DNA of 64,000 nucleotides, from positions 156,066,401 through 156,130,400 of the forward strand of contig NC_133158.1 in the NCBI RefSeq assembly GCF_040802235.1, given 5' to 3'. The stretch comes from Manis javanica. Taxonomy: Eukaryota; Chordata; Mammalia; Pholidota; Manidae. Within the stretch, counting starts at the first letter, position 1. Each line of letters opens with the position of its first letter. Of this stretch, positions 45,185-57,159 are shown piece by piece. The position numbers were made by a program, and so were the translations under genes. The notes below the pieces were generated by a model, which was not told where the DNA came from, ran no database searches, and worked only from the letters and a program-made list of their open reading frames with translations.

Positions 45185-48100
45185 AGTAGCTTGATTTTAA
45201 CCTTTAAAAATAGTATTTAAATATTATATTTATTTTATGAAAATATTTGTAATCAATGCATCATGTCAGATACGATTGGTGTTATGGAAAACTGGTGTTA
45301 TGGAAAAAGCTTTTCAAAGTTTTAACTCTGAGAATAAATACACAGATTCAAATGTGCCATACATCTAGAAATATGAAGCACGTATAATTGAGTGGCCAAT
45401 TATAATCTAATGCTGTACACAATACATAAATCAGTAGCTCAAAATCATTACATCAATTTTGCTCTGCATTATTATACATATATCAGTCAATGGCTTCACA
45501 TTCTCATCTGTCTCATCAAATATGTATTCCTTATACCAAAGGATTCGAGTTGTACATTTTGGAGAAAAGGGATAGCATGTACAGAGTTCTTACAAATCAG
45601 CTTTGGCTCAAATCATTTCCATGACTCCCCTAAAATGACTGGCTCTAGCTTGTTTGAAATACTGTGGAGGAGGTCAGTGGTGGAGGTAGGGTCAGGGGAA
45701 GAAACTTGAAAGTTATATCAGCTTAATATATTAGTAGTAGTTCTATTTGTAATGTAGGACCTTTTCTCTGGAAGCTTCTCAAAGCACTTAGCGAATTCTG
45801 TCTCAGTAGCTTTTTGACATACATCCAGCCCTGGGTTCAAGAACAACACGAGACAAGGAAACGTGATGGCTTACCCAGGTTCCCAGGGTAGTCAGGCTTT
45901 GGCCAGAACAAAATAAAGCAAACAAAACAAACCTTTGCTAATATGTTCCAGGAATGCTTTCTAAATAAGTGGGTTCTGTTTCTTGCTTACTCTCCTCCAT
46001 TTTTATTTTCAGAAAAGATGGAGTCAGTTTCTACAGAATAGCACTAGTCATTGCAAGAACTCCCCTGGTTAGGCTAATTAGAGGAAGAGATAGTTCTACT
46101 AGACACAAATTAATTTTTTCTCTGCCACTTGTTTTATTGATATATGGAGGACTTAAGCACAATAGTTGAGTCTTATTAATCTATGTAGGAATTTGAATAG
46201 AACTATAGCCTTACCAATCACAGTTTGGACCTATAGATTTGTGCCAATAGCCAGGCTTGCATAGGGCAAAATCTCTCATTTTCAACAATATTTGATACAA
46301 GTGAATTTGAACCAGTAGAATTGGAAAGGAGACTTAAAAAAAAAATTCCTACCAAGAATACAACCAGTCTTACTTGAATTTGTTAAGAAATTGTTAAACT
46401 TGTTCCCTGGCTCAAAGTAACAATGAAAATTTCAGAGCTTTCACTCTTTTAGTAGGAATGTGGGAAAAGCCAGCATTAAAAGTACTGCTTTCAACATGTA
46501 TTTTTCTAGTTTCTCAGTATTTTTTGGTTTAAATAGAAAATTTGAACACTAAATAACTTCAGTAATCCTCCAATTCATCAGCACTGTCTTTCTCAACTGT
46601 CTGCCTTCACCTGGAACTACTCCTTTTTAAAAATTCATTTCCAGCTGCTGCATCCCATATTGACATGTGGGGAAGGACAGGAAGTAGACCACGATACCCA
46701 ATCTAGGTCAAGTTCTCCATGATTTTTCTGACTTCCAGCCAGCCACCTGGACCCTGGACAGAGTCATGATCAACATCCACCAGATGGCTCAGAACATGGC
46801 CTCTTCCTTGGTCTAGGCTACGTGGATAGTTCAAGCCAGAGGCAAGTTAGTAAGGGTGGCTTTATTACAATCCCATTAGGCAGAGAGGATATATTTTGCT
46901 TGTGCATTAGTTATACGTTTCCTTGGATCATTTCTGCTCTACAACCATCTTTTCCCTAAACAAGCTTGCCACAGTTTTGTTGGATAGTGAATAAAGAATT
47001 GTTCTTACAGGCTGAGTATGCACTCAGGGAAGAGAAAGAAGGGGATAGATTTTTCAATCACTTTTTTGAGTTTGAATGGCTTTGGTATAAATATTACAGC
47101 TAAAGCTCACAGCAGCTGCCTTTATTAAATGCTTTGCAGGCTTCTGGGAAGAATTTTTGTCTCTCTGAATACCTTGCATGTGTACATGTATAAAATGTTA
47201 TCTGTCACTCAGTAAAGGCTGAAATTCTACAGCCAGAGAGTACTATGAATTAATGAATGACTGCTTTTAAGGTACAAATGATCATAAGGTAATTAAGACT
47301 TAAAACCAAATTAATATCATAGGGTTCAAAATTGGAAGTTTTAACTAAAAAGCCAATATGACATATCAGATCCTAAGCAGGGCATCAAAAAGAATGTCTA
47401 TATGAAGATTTTATAAGGGAATACTTGCTTTGTAGATACAAGGAATGCATGAGAATTTTTCTTACTCCAAATGGATTTCTGAGGACAGAGATACAGTATT
47501 GCCTTGGGTCCTATTTAAAAGGATGGCCTAAGGAGCACCTATGAAGCTAAAGGCAGATTTGGATCCTAGCACCTACAGAATGAATTCCAATGGACCACTT
47601 AGTATAAAGTAGTATCCATCTGGGTAAGAGGAACTTTACAGGAGTGGTCCTATTGATAGGAGTATCCAAATAACCCTTAAACCCCCCAGACAATTGACTT
47701 CTACTGTCTGTGAGATACAGAAATTAGAAGGCTACTCAGTGTAGTAAGAAAAGTCCTGTCTCTCACCCTTCCTCCTTCTCTTCTTGAACCTGACATAGAT
47801 TAACAGAGCAGCTAACACGTGAAGAAGGTAAGTAGGAAAAAAGGGAAGAACTCAGTCCATAATCCTTTTATAATGGTGCAGGCAACTGCTAACTCACTTG
47901 TGAAAAGGGAAAGATTTAACCTGGGATGAAAATTGAAGTATTGATTATAGTCTACTGGACACTTACTAATTACTAGACAGACTACATCTAAGAGAGAGCA
48001 CAAAATTCATGGGAACAGTCAAGTTTCCAGACTGGGAAAGAAACATTTGTCTTAATGAACAAAGTTTAACCTGATGGTGAGATACCAAGGTAAAGTTGTA

Positions 48101-48350
48101 CCTGAGTAATGTCACAAGTTATGTTTGTCCACCCTATGTATTACAACTATTTATCCCTTTGTGTGAGTGGGTTTTCTTCAAATGTCCCCAAACATAGTAG
48201 TTGGGAGATTAGTGGGGGTCATGAAATGGGACTGGAGGTACATTGGGGAAAGTAAGGGAAGACAAATTAAGAAGAGAGAGAAAATAGCAAAGAGCATCTG
48301 ATGGGCAGGAAAAGAAGATTCAGGAAGAACAAAATTAGCAAAGCAAGATG
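45185..48350. other. Intergenic, no recognised gene
   Basis: About 3.2 kb. Contains a 15-bp local duplication (GGTGTTATGGAAAA at about 45278-45307). Some strips (46600-46870, 47480-47680) may be old repeats that I cannot name. Confidence 0.45.
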
Positions 48351-48359
48351 GCAATGTTG

Positions 48360-48960
48360 GAAGAGCTACCTTTGGAATTTGGATGCCTTTTATTTCTTTT
48401 CCTTGACTTACTGCATTGGGTCCAACAACCAGTACAATGGTGAATACAGTGGATAAAAATGGACATCTGTGTCTTGTTCTTGATTTTAGGGGAAAGACAT
48501 TTGACATTACACCATCAAGCATATTAGCTGTAGGTTTTTTTTAATATACATCCTTTATCAGGTTGAGGAAGTATCTTTCCAGTCCTAGCTCACTGAAAAT
48601 CATTATATTTTAAATCAAAAATGGGTTTTGGATTAGGGCAACCTAGAAAGAGGTACGTTTCTAGAAACATGAAAGTTTCAATTATATACTTTCTCTGCAT
48701 CTATTGAGGTGATCATATGACTTTTCTTATTTTGTTAATATGGTGAACAATATTGATTGAATTTTTAATGTTAAACATTATTCCTTGGAAAGGTATTATT
48801 TGAATGTTAAACCTTATTCCTTGGAAAACCAAATTCCCTGGTCATGATCTAGTAAAACTTTTTATACATTGTTGGATTCTATTTCCTAAAATTACATTGA
48901 GATTTTAAAAACCTATGTTCGTGGAGGATATTTATATGTAGTTTCTTATAAAGTCTTTTT
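48360..48960 (-). mobile_element. Ancient L1 (L1M) ORF2, part 1
   Basis: Antisense of old L1 RT coding: 'ggatgccttttatttctttt', 'cttgttcttgattttagggg', 'ctgcatctattgaggtgatc' and 'gttcgtggaggatatttata'. On the minus strand the frame 48178-48522 retains an RT-like stretch. A local duplication is present near 48770-48830 ('atgttaaac..ttattccttgg' twice). The element resumes at 56007. Confidence 0.8.
48945..48960. repeat. Target duplication of 7.0-kb insertion, left
   Basis: CTTATAAAGTCTTTTT; partner CTTATAAATTCTTTTT at 55991-56006 (15/16). The L1M consensus is continuous across the insertion when one copy is removed. Confidence 0.75.
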
Positions 48961-49473
48961 CTATTAGAATTTTTTAAAATAGAGAATTGATTAAATATTC
49001 ATGTTTCTATGGAATGAAACATCAAGATCCAAACTTTTTTTAAACTTCTTTTATTTTCATGTATATGTAAATTTGCTTGCCAAACTGAAGTAGATATTTT
49101 CTTAAATTTGACTTGCAAACTCTGAAGCCCAACCCTCTTCTTCCTTTGTTTCTCCTTATTGAACATGTTAATGTCAACTACAAGACTAGGAAGTTCCCTG
49201 CCAAGTAAAACAAGAACTCTAGCATAGTGCTGAATTGGTGAAAAACTAGACTTACTGGTTTAACATACTATAAATTGCATGCTCATCTTCAAGCATTAAC
49301 CCAATTTAAGTCCAAAGAAGTCAGCTTCCTTGACCAGAGGACTCTTAGCCAATGAATCAGGGATAGGGACGTATCCTCTCCAGGTATAGCCAAAGGATAG
49401 GGGAAGTACTTCCCTCCAATTTTACTTGCTGTTTCTTAGCCATCAAATCTCAACAAGATCATGTTTTGTTCTG
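48961..49473 (-). mobile_element. Candidate 3' transduced segment of L1-B
   Basis: About 513 bp that is not L1, lying between the left target duplication and the poly(T) that ends L1-B. Inside one target duplication with L1-B, it has the position of DNA carried along 3' of an L1 transcript. On the minus strand an AATAAA (reverse at 49050-49055) is followed within 20 nt by an A-rich run (reverse at 49034-49041). The last 70 bp beyond that run are unexplained, and no strong poly(T) touches the left duplication, so an independent insertion is not excluded. Confidence 0.55.
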
Positions 49474-49816
49474 TTTTTTTTTTTTAGTTTGGTATCATTA
49501 ATATACGTTTACACAAGCAACACTGTTGTTACTAGATTCACCCCTTTATCAAGTCCCCACCACATACCCCATTGCAGTCACTGTCGATCAACATAGTAAG
49601 ATGCTGTAGAGTCACTACTTGTCTTCTCTGTGCTATACTGCCTTCCCCGTGTTTCCCCACCCCTACACATGATACGTGCTAATCATTCTGCCCATTTTCC
49701 CTTATCCCTCCCTTCCCACCCATCCTCCCCAGTCCCTTTCCCTTTGGTAACTCTTATTCCATTCTTGGGTTCCGTGAGTCTGCTGCTGTTTTGCTCCTTC
49801 AGTTTTTGCTTTGTTT

Positions 49817-52800
49817 TTATACTCCACAAATGAGTGAAATCATTTGATACTTGTGTTTCTCTGCCTTGTTTTTTTCACTGAGCATAATACCCTCTAGCTC
49901 CATCCATGTTGTTGCAAATGGTAGGATTTGTTTTCTTCTTATGGCTGAATAATATTCCATTCTGTATATGTACCACATCTTCTTTATCCATTCATCTACT
50001 GATGGACACAAGTTGCTTCCATTTCTTGGCTGTTGTAAATAGTGCTGCAATAAACATAGGGGTGCATATGTCTTTTTCAAACAAGGCTCCTGCATTCATA
50101 GGGTAAACTCCTAGGAGTGGAATCCCTGGGTCAAACGGTATTTCTATTTTGAGTTTTTGAGGAACCTCTACATTGTTTTCCACAATGGGTGAACTAATTT
50201 ACATTCCCACCAGCAGTATAGGAGGGTTCCCCTTTCTCCACATCCTCGCCAACATTTGTGGTTGTTTATCTTTTGGATGGTGGCCATCCTAACTGGTGTG
50301 TGGAAATATCTCATTGTGGTTTTAATTTGCATTTCTCTGATGATTAGCGATGTGGAGCATATTTTCATGTGCCTGTTGGCCATCTGAATGTCTTCTTTGG
50401 AGAAGTGTCTGTTCAGATCTTCTGCCCATTTTTTAATTGAATTGTTTGCTTTTTGTTTGTTGAGGTACGTGAGCTCTTTATATATTTTGGATGTCAACTG
50501 CTTATTGGATATGTCATTTACAAATATTTTCTCCCATACTGTAGGATGCCTTTTAGTTTTACTAATGGTGTCCTTTAATGTACAGAAGCTTTTCAGCTTG
50601 ATATAGTCCCACTTGTTCATTTTTGCTTTTGTTTCCTTTGCCCAAGGAGATATCTTCATGAACAAGTTACTCATGTTTATATTCAAGATATTTTGCCTGT
50701 TTTCTTCTGTGAGTTTTATGGTTCCATGACTTACATTCAGGTCTTTGATCCATTTCGAGTTTACTTTTCTGTATGGAGTTAGACAGTAATCCAGTTACAT
50801 TCTCCTACATGTAGCTGACCAGTTTTGCCAACACCAACTGTTGAAGAGGCTGTCATTTCCCTATTGTATGTCCATGGCTCCTTTATCATATATTAATTGT
50901 AAACTTGATATATATGGATTACTATGTTAGGGTTACTATCTGGACTCTCTAGTCTGATCCACTGGTCTATGGGTCTCTTTCTTGTGCCAGTACCAAATTG
51001 TCTTGATTACTCTGTCTTTGTAGTAGAGCTTGAAGTTGGGAAGCAAGATCCCCCCTGCTTTAATCTTCCTTCTCAGGATTGCTTTGGCTATTTCAGGGTG
51101 TTTTGTGGTTTCATATGAATTTTAGAACTATTTGCTCTAGTTCGTTGAAGAATGCTGTAGGTATTTTGATAGGGATTACATCGAATCTGTAGATTGCTTT
51201 AGGCAGGATGGCCATTTTGGCAATATTAATTCTTCCTACCCAAGAACATGAGATGAATTTCCATTTATTAGTATCCTCTTAATTTATTTTAAAAGTGTCT
51301 TGTAGTTTTCAACATAATAGTCTTTCAGTTCCTTGGTTTGATTTATTCCTAGGTATTTTATTCTTTTTGATGCAATTGTAAATGAAATTGTTTTCCTTGT
51401 TTCTCTTTCTGCTAGTACATGATTAGTATATAGGAATGCAACAGGTTTCTGTGTATTATTTTGTATTCTGCAACTTTGTCAAACTCAGATATTACTTATA
51501 GTAGTTTTGGAGTGGATTCTTTAGGTTTTCCTATGTACAATATCATATTATCTGCAAACAGTGACTGTTTGACTTCTTCCTTACCAATCTGGATGCCTTT
51601 TATTTCTTTGTGCTGTCTGATTGCTGTGGCTAGGACCTCCATTACTATGTTTAATAAAAGTGGGGAGAGTGGGCATCCTTGTCTTGTTCCCAATCTTATA
51701 GGAAGAGCTTTTAGCTTCTTGATGTTAAGTTTGATTTTGGCTGTGGGTTTGTCATCTTTGGCCTTCATTATGTTGAGGTACTTGCCCTCTATACACATTT
51801 TGTTAAAATTTTTTATCATGAATGGATGTTTAATATTGTCAAATACTTTTTCAGCATCTATGGAGATGATCATGTGGTTTTTGTCCTTTTTGTTGATGTG
51901 GTGGATGATGTTGATGAATTTTAGAATGTTATGCCATCCTTGCATCCCTGGGATGAATCCCAGTTGATCATGGTGCGTGATCCTCTTGATGTATTTTTGA
52001 ATTTGGTTTGCTAATACTTTGTTGAGTATTTTTGCATCTATGTTCATCAGGGATATTGGTCTGTAGTTTTCTATTTTTGTGGTGTCTTTGCCTGGTTTTG
52101 GCATTAGAGTGATGCTGGATTCATAGAATGAGTTTGCAAGTATTCCCTCCTTTTCTAGTTTTTGGAAAATTTAAGGAGAATGGGTATTATGTCTTCTCTA
52201 AATGTCTGATAAAATTCAGTGGTGAAAACATCTGGTTCAGGAATTTGGTTATCGGTAGTTTTTTGATCATCAATTCAATTTCATTGCTGGTAATCGGTCT
52301 GTTTAGATTTTCTGTTTCTTCCTTGATCAGTCTTGGAAGGTTGTATTTTTCTAGGAAGTAGTCTATTTCCTCTAGGTTATCCAGTTTGTTAGCATATAAA
52401 TTTTCATAGTATTCTCTAATGTATCTTTATATTTCTGTGTTGTCTGTCATGATTTTTCCTTTCTCATTTCTGATTCTGTTTATGTGTGTAGATTCTCTTT
52501 TTTTCTTAGTAAGTCTGGCTAGGGGTTTATCTATTTTCTTTATTTTCTCAAAGAACCAGCTCTTGGTTTCATTGATTTTTTCTGTTGTTTTATTCTTCTC
52601 AATTTTATTTATTTCTTCTCTGATCTTAATTATGTCCCTCCTTCTGCTGACTTTGGGCCTCATTTGTTCTTCTTTTTCCAGTTTCAGTAATTGTGAACTT
52701 TGACTATTCATTTGGGATTGTTCTTCCTTCTTTAAATAGCCCTGAATTGCTATATACTTTTCTCTTAGTACTGCCTTCACTGCATCCCACAGAACTTGGG

Positions 52801-53700
52801 GCATTGTGCTGTTGTTTTCATTTGTCTCCATATATTGCTTGATCTCTATTTTAATTTGTTCATTGATCCATTGATTATTTAGGAGCATGTTGTTAATCCT
52901 CCATGTGTTTGTGAGCCTTTTTGTTTTCTTTGTACAAGTTATTTCTAGTTTTATATCTTTATGATCTGAGAAGTTGGTTGGTACAATTTAAATCTTTTTG
53001 AATTTACTGAGGTTCTTTTTGTGGCCTAGTATGTGGTCTATTCTGGAAAATGTTCCATGTGCACTTGAGAAAAATGTGTATCCTGCTGCTTTTGTAGAGT
53101 TCTGTAGATGTCTGTTAGTTCCATCTGTTAAAATGTGTTGTTCAGTGCCTCTGTGTCCTTACTTATTTTCTGTCTTGTTGATCTGTCCATTGGAGTGAGT
53201 TGTGTGTTGACGTCTCCTGGAATTCATTGCATTCTATTTTATCTTTTAATTCTGCTAACATTTGTTTCACATATGTAAGTGCTCCTGTGTTGGGTGTATA
53301 GGTATTTATAATGGTTATATCCTCTTGTTAGACTGACTCCTTTATCATTATGTAATGTCCTTCTTTGTCTCTTCTTACTTTCTTTATTTTGAAGTCTATT
53401 TAGTCTGATACTAGTACTGCAACACCTGCTTTTTTTCTCCCTATTGTTTGCATGAAATATCTTTTTCCAACACTTCACTTTTAGTCTGTATATGTCTTCG
53501 GGTTTGAAGTGAGTCTCTTAGGCAGCATATTTATGGGTATTGCTTTTTTATCCATTCTATTACTCTGTATCTTTTGATTGGTGCATTCAGTCCATTTACA
53601 TTTAGGGTGATTATTGATAAATATGTGCTTATTGCCATTGCAGGCTTTGGATTTGTAGTTACCAATGGTTCAAGGGCAGCTTCTTTACTATCTAATCTTC
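49817..53700 (-). pseudogene. L1-B ORF2 (endonuclease / reverse transcriptase), broken
   Basis: Blocks on the minus strand, in order. The endonuclease region (53239-53700) is badly frameshifted. The linker follows (52427-52888, starting [17 protein letters not shown]). The RT has [15 protein letters not shown], motif [17 protein letters not shown] and motif [13 protein letters not shown] (51496-52104). Motif C reads FADN instead of FADD; the changed codon is 51547-51549. The C-terminal region spans 49817-50686 with WIKKMWYIYRMEYYSAI. The stop near 49817 defines the end; the start is placed where MAISTYLSIITLN-like coding begins by alignment with L1-A and is approximate. Confidence 0.9.
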
Positions 53701-53962
53701 CAACTTAACTTACTTATTGTGCTATTATAAACAAAGTCTGATGATTCTTTATTTCTCTTCCTTCTTTTTCTACCTCCTCCACTCTTCATATGTTAGGTGT
53801 TTTATTCAGTACTCTTTGTGTTTCCCTTGACTCATTTTGTTGATAGCTGATTTTATTTTGCATTTAGTTAGTACTTGGTTGGTCTACTTTCTTTGCTGTG
53901 GTTTTATTTTGTCTGGTGACAACTATTTAGCCTTAGGCATACTTCCATCTAGAGTAGTCCCT

Positions 53963-54675
53963 TTAAAATACATTGTAGAGATGGTTTGTGGGAGGTAAAT
54001 TCCCTGAACTTTTGCTTATCTGGGAATTGTTTAATCCCTCCTTTAAATTTAAATTATAATCTTGCTGGATACAGTATTTTCGTTCAAGACCCTTCTGTTT
54101 CAGTGCACTGAATATATCATGCCATTTCCTTCTGACCTGTAAGGTTTCTGCTGCAAAGTCTGATGATAGACTGATGGGTTTTCCTTTGTAGGTGATCTTT
54201 TTTCTCTCTCTGACTGCCTTTAATACTCTGTCCTTGTCTTTGATCTTTGCCATTTTAATTATTATATGTCTTGGTGTTGTCCTCCTTGCGTCCTTTGTGT
54301 TGGGAAATCTTTGGAGTTCCATGGTCTGAGAGACTATTTCCTTCCCCAGATTGGGGAAGTTTTCAGCAATTATTTTTTCAAAGACACTTTCTCTCCATTT
54401 TTGTCTCTCTTCTTCTTCTGGTATTCCTATAATGTGAATATTGTTCTGTTTTGATTGGTCACACAGTTCTCTTAATATTCTTTTATTTCTAGAGATCCTT
54501 TTATCTTTCTCTTAGCTTCTCTGTATTCCTGTTCTCTGATTTCTATTCCATTGACAGTCTCTTCCACCTCATCCAGTCTTCTCTTAAATCCTTCCATTGT
54601 TTGTTTCATTTCTGTCATCTCCCTCCTGAATTCAACCCTCAGTTCTTGAATATTTCTCTGTAGCTCCATCATCAT
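53963..54675 (-). pseudogene. L1-B ORF1 (RNA-binding chaperone), broken
   Basis: The N-terminal coiled-coil block (54472-54675) starts MMMELQRNIQELRVEFRREM and is rich in E/R heptads. The C-terminal block (53963-54322) contains TTPRHIIIKMAKIKDKDRVL and LSSDFAAETLQVRRKWHDIF, the ORF1 C-terminal-domain signature. A frameshift lies between 54322 and 54472. Total span about 238 codons, like L1-A, so the short ORF1 is shared by both copies. Confidence 0.87.
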
Positions 54676-55990
54676 GCCTATGACTTTTATTTTGATTTAT
54701 TTTTCAGGAAGATTGTTCATTTCAGTCTCACCAAGCCCCCTCTAGTGATTGAGTGTTTTAGACTAAACAAGGTTCTTCTGCCTTTTCATGGCGATGGGAG
54801 TGGTTACTGGCAAGTGGCACATGTGACAACTGGGAAAACAGTGTCCCTTCCTGCTTGCCAGTTGCCTTGCCTGTGTCCACTGTCTGTGCTGGTTAACCGC
54901 ACACAGAGAACAGCCTCTGGGTTAATCCCCTAGGCTGCTGTGGGCAGGGTGGCCTTTGAGATGGCTGAGGGCAATGGTGGGTGTTGCAGGCCAGCAGCAT
55001 GTATGTTTGCCGCAAGAGCAAAGCGACTTTGTGCCTAACAGTCACCACGTCTCCACTGTCTGCGCTATCAACCATGCACAGGGAGCAGCCTCTCGGTTAA
55101 TCCCCTGAGCTGCTGTGTGCAGGACAGCCCTCGGGATGGCCTAGGGCACTGCTGGGGGTCACGGTCCAATGGTGCATGTTCTGCTGCAAGAACAAAGCCC
55201 CTTCATGCTTCCCAGACTCTGTGCTCGTCTCTGCTGTTGCTGTCTGTGCCGGGCCAACCGCGTGCGGGAGGCAGCCCTGGGTCTGGGCCAGTTAGTTGCT
55301 CAGGGGAAAGCCTCTGTGTTAGGCTGTGTGGTTGCTGTAGGTGGGGCTTCTCCCCGGTTGTTCCACAGCAATGGCGGATCTGCTGGTTTGCTTGCAGGGC
55401 CGGCAGGGTGGGGAAGGAACTGCAGGCTGCTTATTGCCATGAGGTTGTTTGGAGCAGAATTGCCACCCAGGGATTTAGGGCACCTGAAGTTCCTTAAAGT
55501 CTTCTGGGCTGAGTGTGCCAGGACAATTTCGTCCACGTGTTAAACCCTTTTCCGTTTAAGACTTTTAAAGCGCCTGCTTTTCTTTTTTCCCAGGGCAGCC
55601 AGCTGTGGGAACCTGTTCACAGTCTTAATCTCAGATTTTACTTTTCCATTTTTCTAATATCCAGCACACCATGCAGGGTGGGTCTGTGTTCCCAGGTCGA
55701 TTACTAGAGCTGGTTATTTAGCAGTCCTGTGTTTCCACTGCCTCCCCACTCTGATTGTTTTCCTCCTACTTGTGAGCTGGGGTGTGGGCAGTGCTCAGGT
55801 CCTGCCGGGTCATGGCTTTGTATCTTCTCCTTTTCCATGACATGGTGGGTTCTCACAGATGTAGCCTGGCTGTTGTACTGTATCTTCTGGTCACTCTTTT
55901 AAGAATAGTGTATTTGCTGTATTTTCAAAATATATGTGGTTTTGGGAGGATATTTCCCAAATATCCTCATGCTGCCATCTTGAGAATCTC
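54676..55990 (-). promoter_or_regulatory. L1-B 5' UTR with tandem monomers
   Basis: A 1.3-kb GC-rich leader. From about 54876 it contains tandemly repeated units of about 180 bp (see the repeat entry). The outermost part (55560-55990) aligns with the 5' end of L1-A. The plus-strand frames 55117-55543 are antisense frames in GC-rich DNA. Confidence 0.75.
54876..55400. repeat. Tandem ~180-bp monomers in L1-B 5' UTR
   Basis: The phrase TGTCTGTGCTGGTTAACCGC (54881) recurs as TGTCTGCGCTATCAACCATG (55057) and TGTCTGTGCCGGGCCAACCG (55241), giving periods of 176 and 184 bp. Each is followed by 'gagcagcctc' or 'gaggcagccctg', and in the first two by 'ggttaatccccT' and 'gctgctgtg'. Units are diverged; the third is partial. 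L1-A shows only one such unit ('aggttaatctcctaagctgc' near 6175). Confidence 0.75.
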
Positions 55991-56006
55991 CTTATAAATT
56001 CTTTTT
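55991..56006. repeat. Target duplication of 7.0-kb insertion, right
   Basis: CTTATAAATTCTTTTT, partner of 48945-48960; a TTTTTT/AG nick site follows, consistent with L1 endonuclease. Confidence 0.75.
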
Positions 56007-57030
56007 TAGTGTGAGAGTAACATTTGCTTCATAAAATGAGTTGAGAAATATTCCCTAATCTTTAATTTTCTGGAAAAGTTTGAATAAAAGTGTTATTTCA
56101 TCCTTGAATGTTTGGTAGAATTTTCTAAGGAAGCCATCTGAGTGTGGAGTTTTGTGTGGAAAGATTATTAACTCTAAGTTCAATTTTTTAAATACATATA
56201 AATCTATAAGCTCATTTACTTCCTGAGTGATCTTTGGTAGTTTATCTTTTTCTAGAAAGATATTCATTTAATCTAAATTGTCAAATTTATTGGCAATGTT
56301 TGGTCATAATATTCCCTTATTTTCATTTTAATATCTTTAGAACCTTTAATGATGTCTCCACTTTAATTTCTGATATTGTTAATTTGTGTATTTTACTTTT
56401 TCTGTTCATTGTGGCAATTTATAAATCTCATTGATCTCTCAGAGAAGCATCTTTTAATCTTATTTATTACTCTGTTGACTTTTCTTTTGTCTACATCATT
56501 GATTTCCTCTTTGAACTATATTTCTTTCTTGTTTGGGGGCTTCATTTGTTCTTTTTCTATTTTGGTAGAATTAGAATAGAAAGGTAGAAACTGAGGTTAT
56601 TGATTTGAGATCTTTTTTATTTTCTAACATACGTGGTTAATGTTATAAATGTCTCTTTATTTAGCTTCTTCCCATAAATTTTGACATGCTATGCTTTCAT
56701 TTTCATTCAGTTCAAAATACTTTTTAATTTCCTTTTCTGAGCTATGGTTTATTTTGAAGAATACAATTTAGTTTCCAAATATTTTAAGACTTTTCAGGTA
56801 TATTCCTCTTACTGATTTATCATTTAGGTGCATTGTGGTCAGAGAGCATACTTTGCATGATTTAAATCCTTTTAAATTTATAAAGACTTGTTTTGGGGGC
56901 CTATTAGATGATCTATATTAGGAAATATATTATTTGCATTTGGAAAGCACATTCTGTTGACTTTTCAAAAGTAGTATCTTTACGGTTTATAGTATAAAGC
57001 TTTAAATTATCAGAGTATACTTTGAAGTGA
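56007..57030 (-). mobile_element. Ancient L1 (L1M) ORF2, part 2
   Basis: Continues 48360-48960: 'cttcataaaatgagttgaga' is the next consensus block, then 'tttggtagaattttctaagg' and 'ggtgcattgtggtcagagag'. The minus-strand frame 56055-56267 keeps the stretch ending FKDEITLLFKLFQKIKD, the L1 region upstream of RT. Confidence 0.82.
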
Positions 57031-57158
57031 TATAATACCACTTTATAAATAATTTTTATAAATTATTTTATAAATTATTTATAAATAAATAATTTATAAA
57101 TTATTTATAATTTATAAAAATTTATAAATAATTTTATAAATTATTTTATAAATTATTT
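57030..57158. repeat. AT-rich TTTATAAATTA-type low-complexity array
   Basis: About 130 bp built from overlapping TTATAAATTATTT and its complement; self-complementary at many offsets. Confidence 0.9.
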
Positions 57159-57159
57159 T

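Larger units (their letters stand above)
49474..55990 (-). mobile_element. Full-length LINE-1 (L1-B), defective
   Basis: A 6.5-kb minus-strand L1, same general family as L1-A. The plus strand runs: poly(T) 49474-49485, 3' UTR ('ggtatcattaatatac...'), ORF2, spacer, ORF1, 5' UTR. The minus-strand 5' end carries AAGATGGCAGC (55971-55981), close to the YY1 site of L1-A, and is flush with the right target duplication. It keeps the 241 bp of ORF2 and 115 bp of spacer that L1-A lost, but ORF1 and ORF2 are broken and the RT active site is altered. A small local insertion disturbs 50890-50935. Confidence 0.92.

Noticed and set aside
55117..55543. Plus-strand frames of 124-126 residues antisense to the L1-B 5' UTR, considered as an ORF0-like gene
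   Set aside because: No matching frame was recognised in the L1-A 5' UTR; GC-rich, stop-poor DNA explains them. Could be revisited with many L1 copies.
48361..56006. L1-B and the old L1M treated as one long element
   Set aside because: The L1M blocks on each side join in consensus order across a 15/16-bp duplication, and L1-B is far less diverged, so they are separate insertions.
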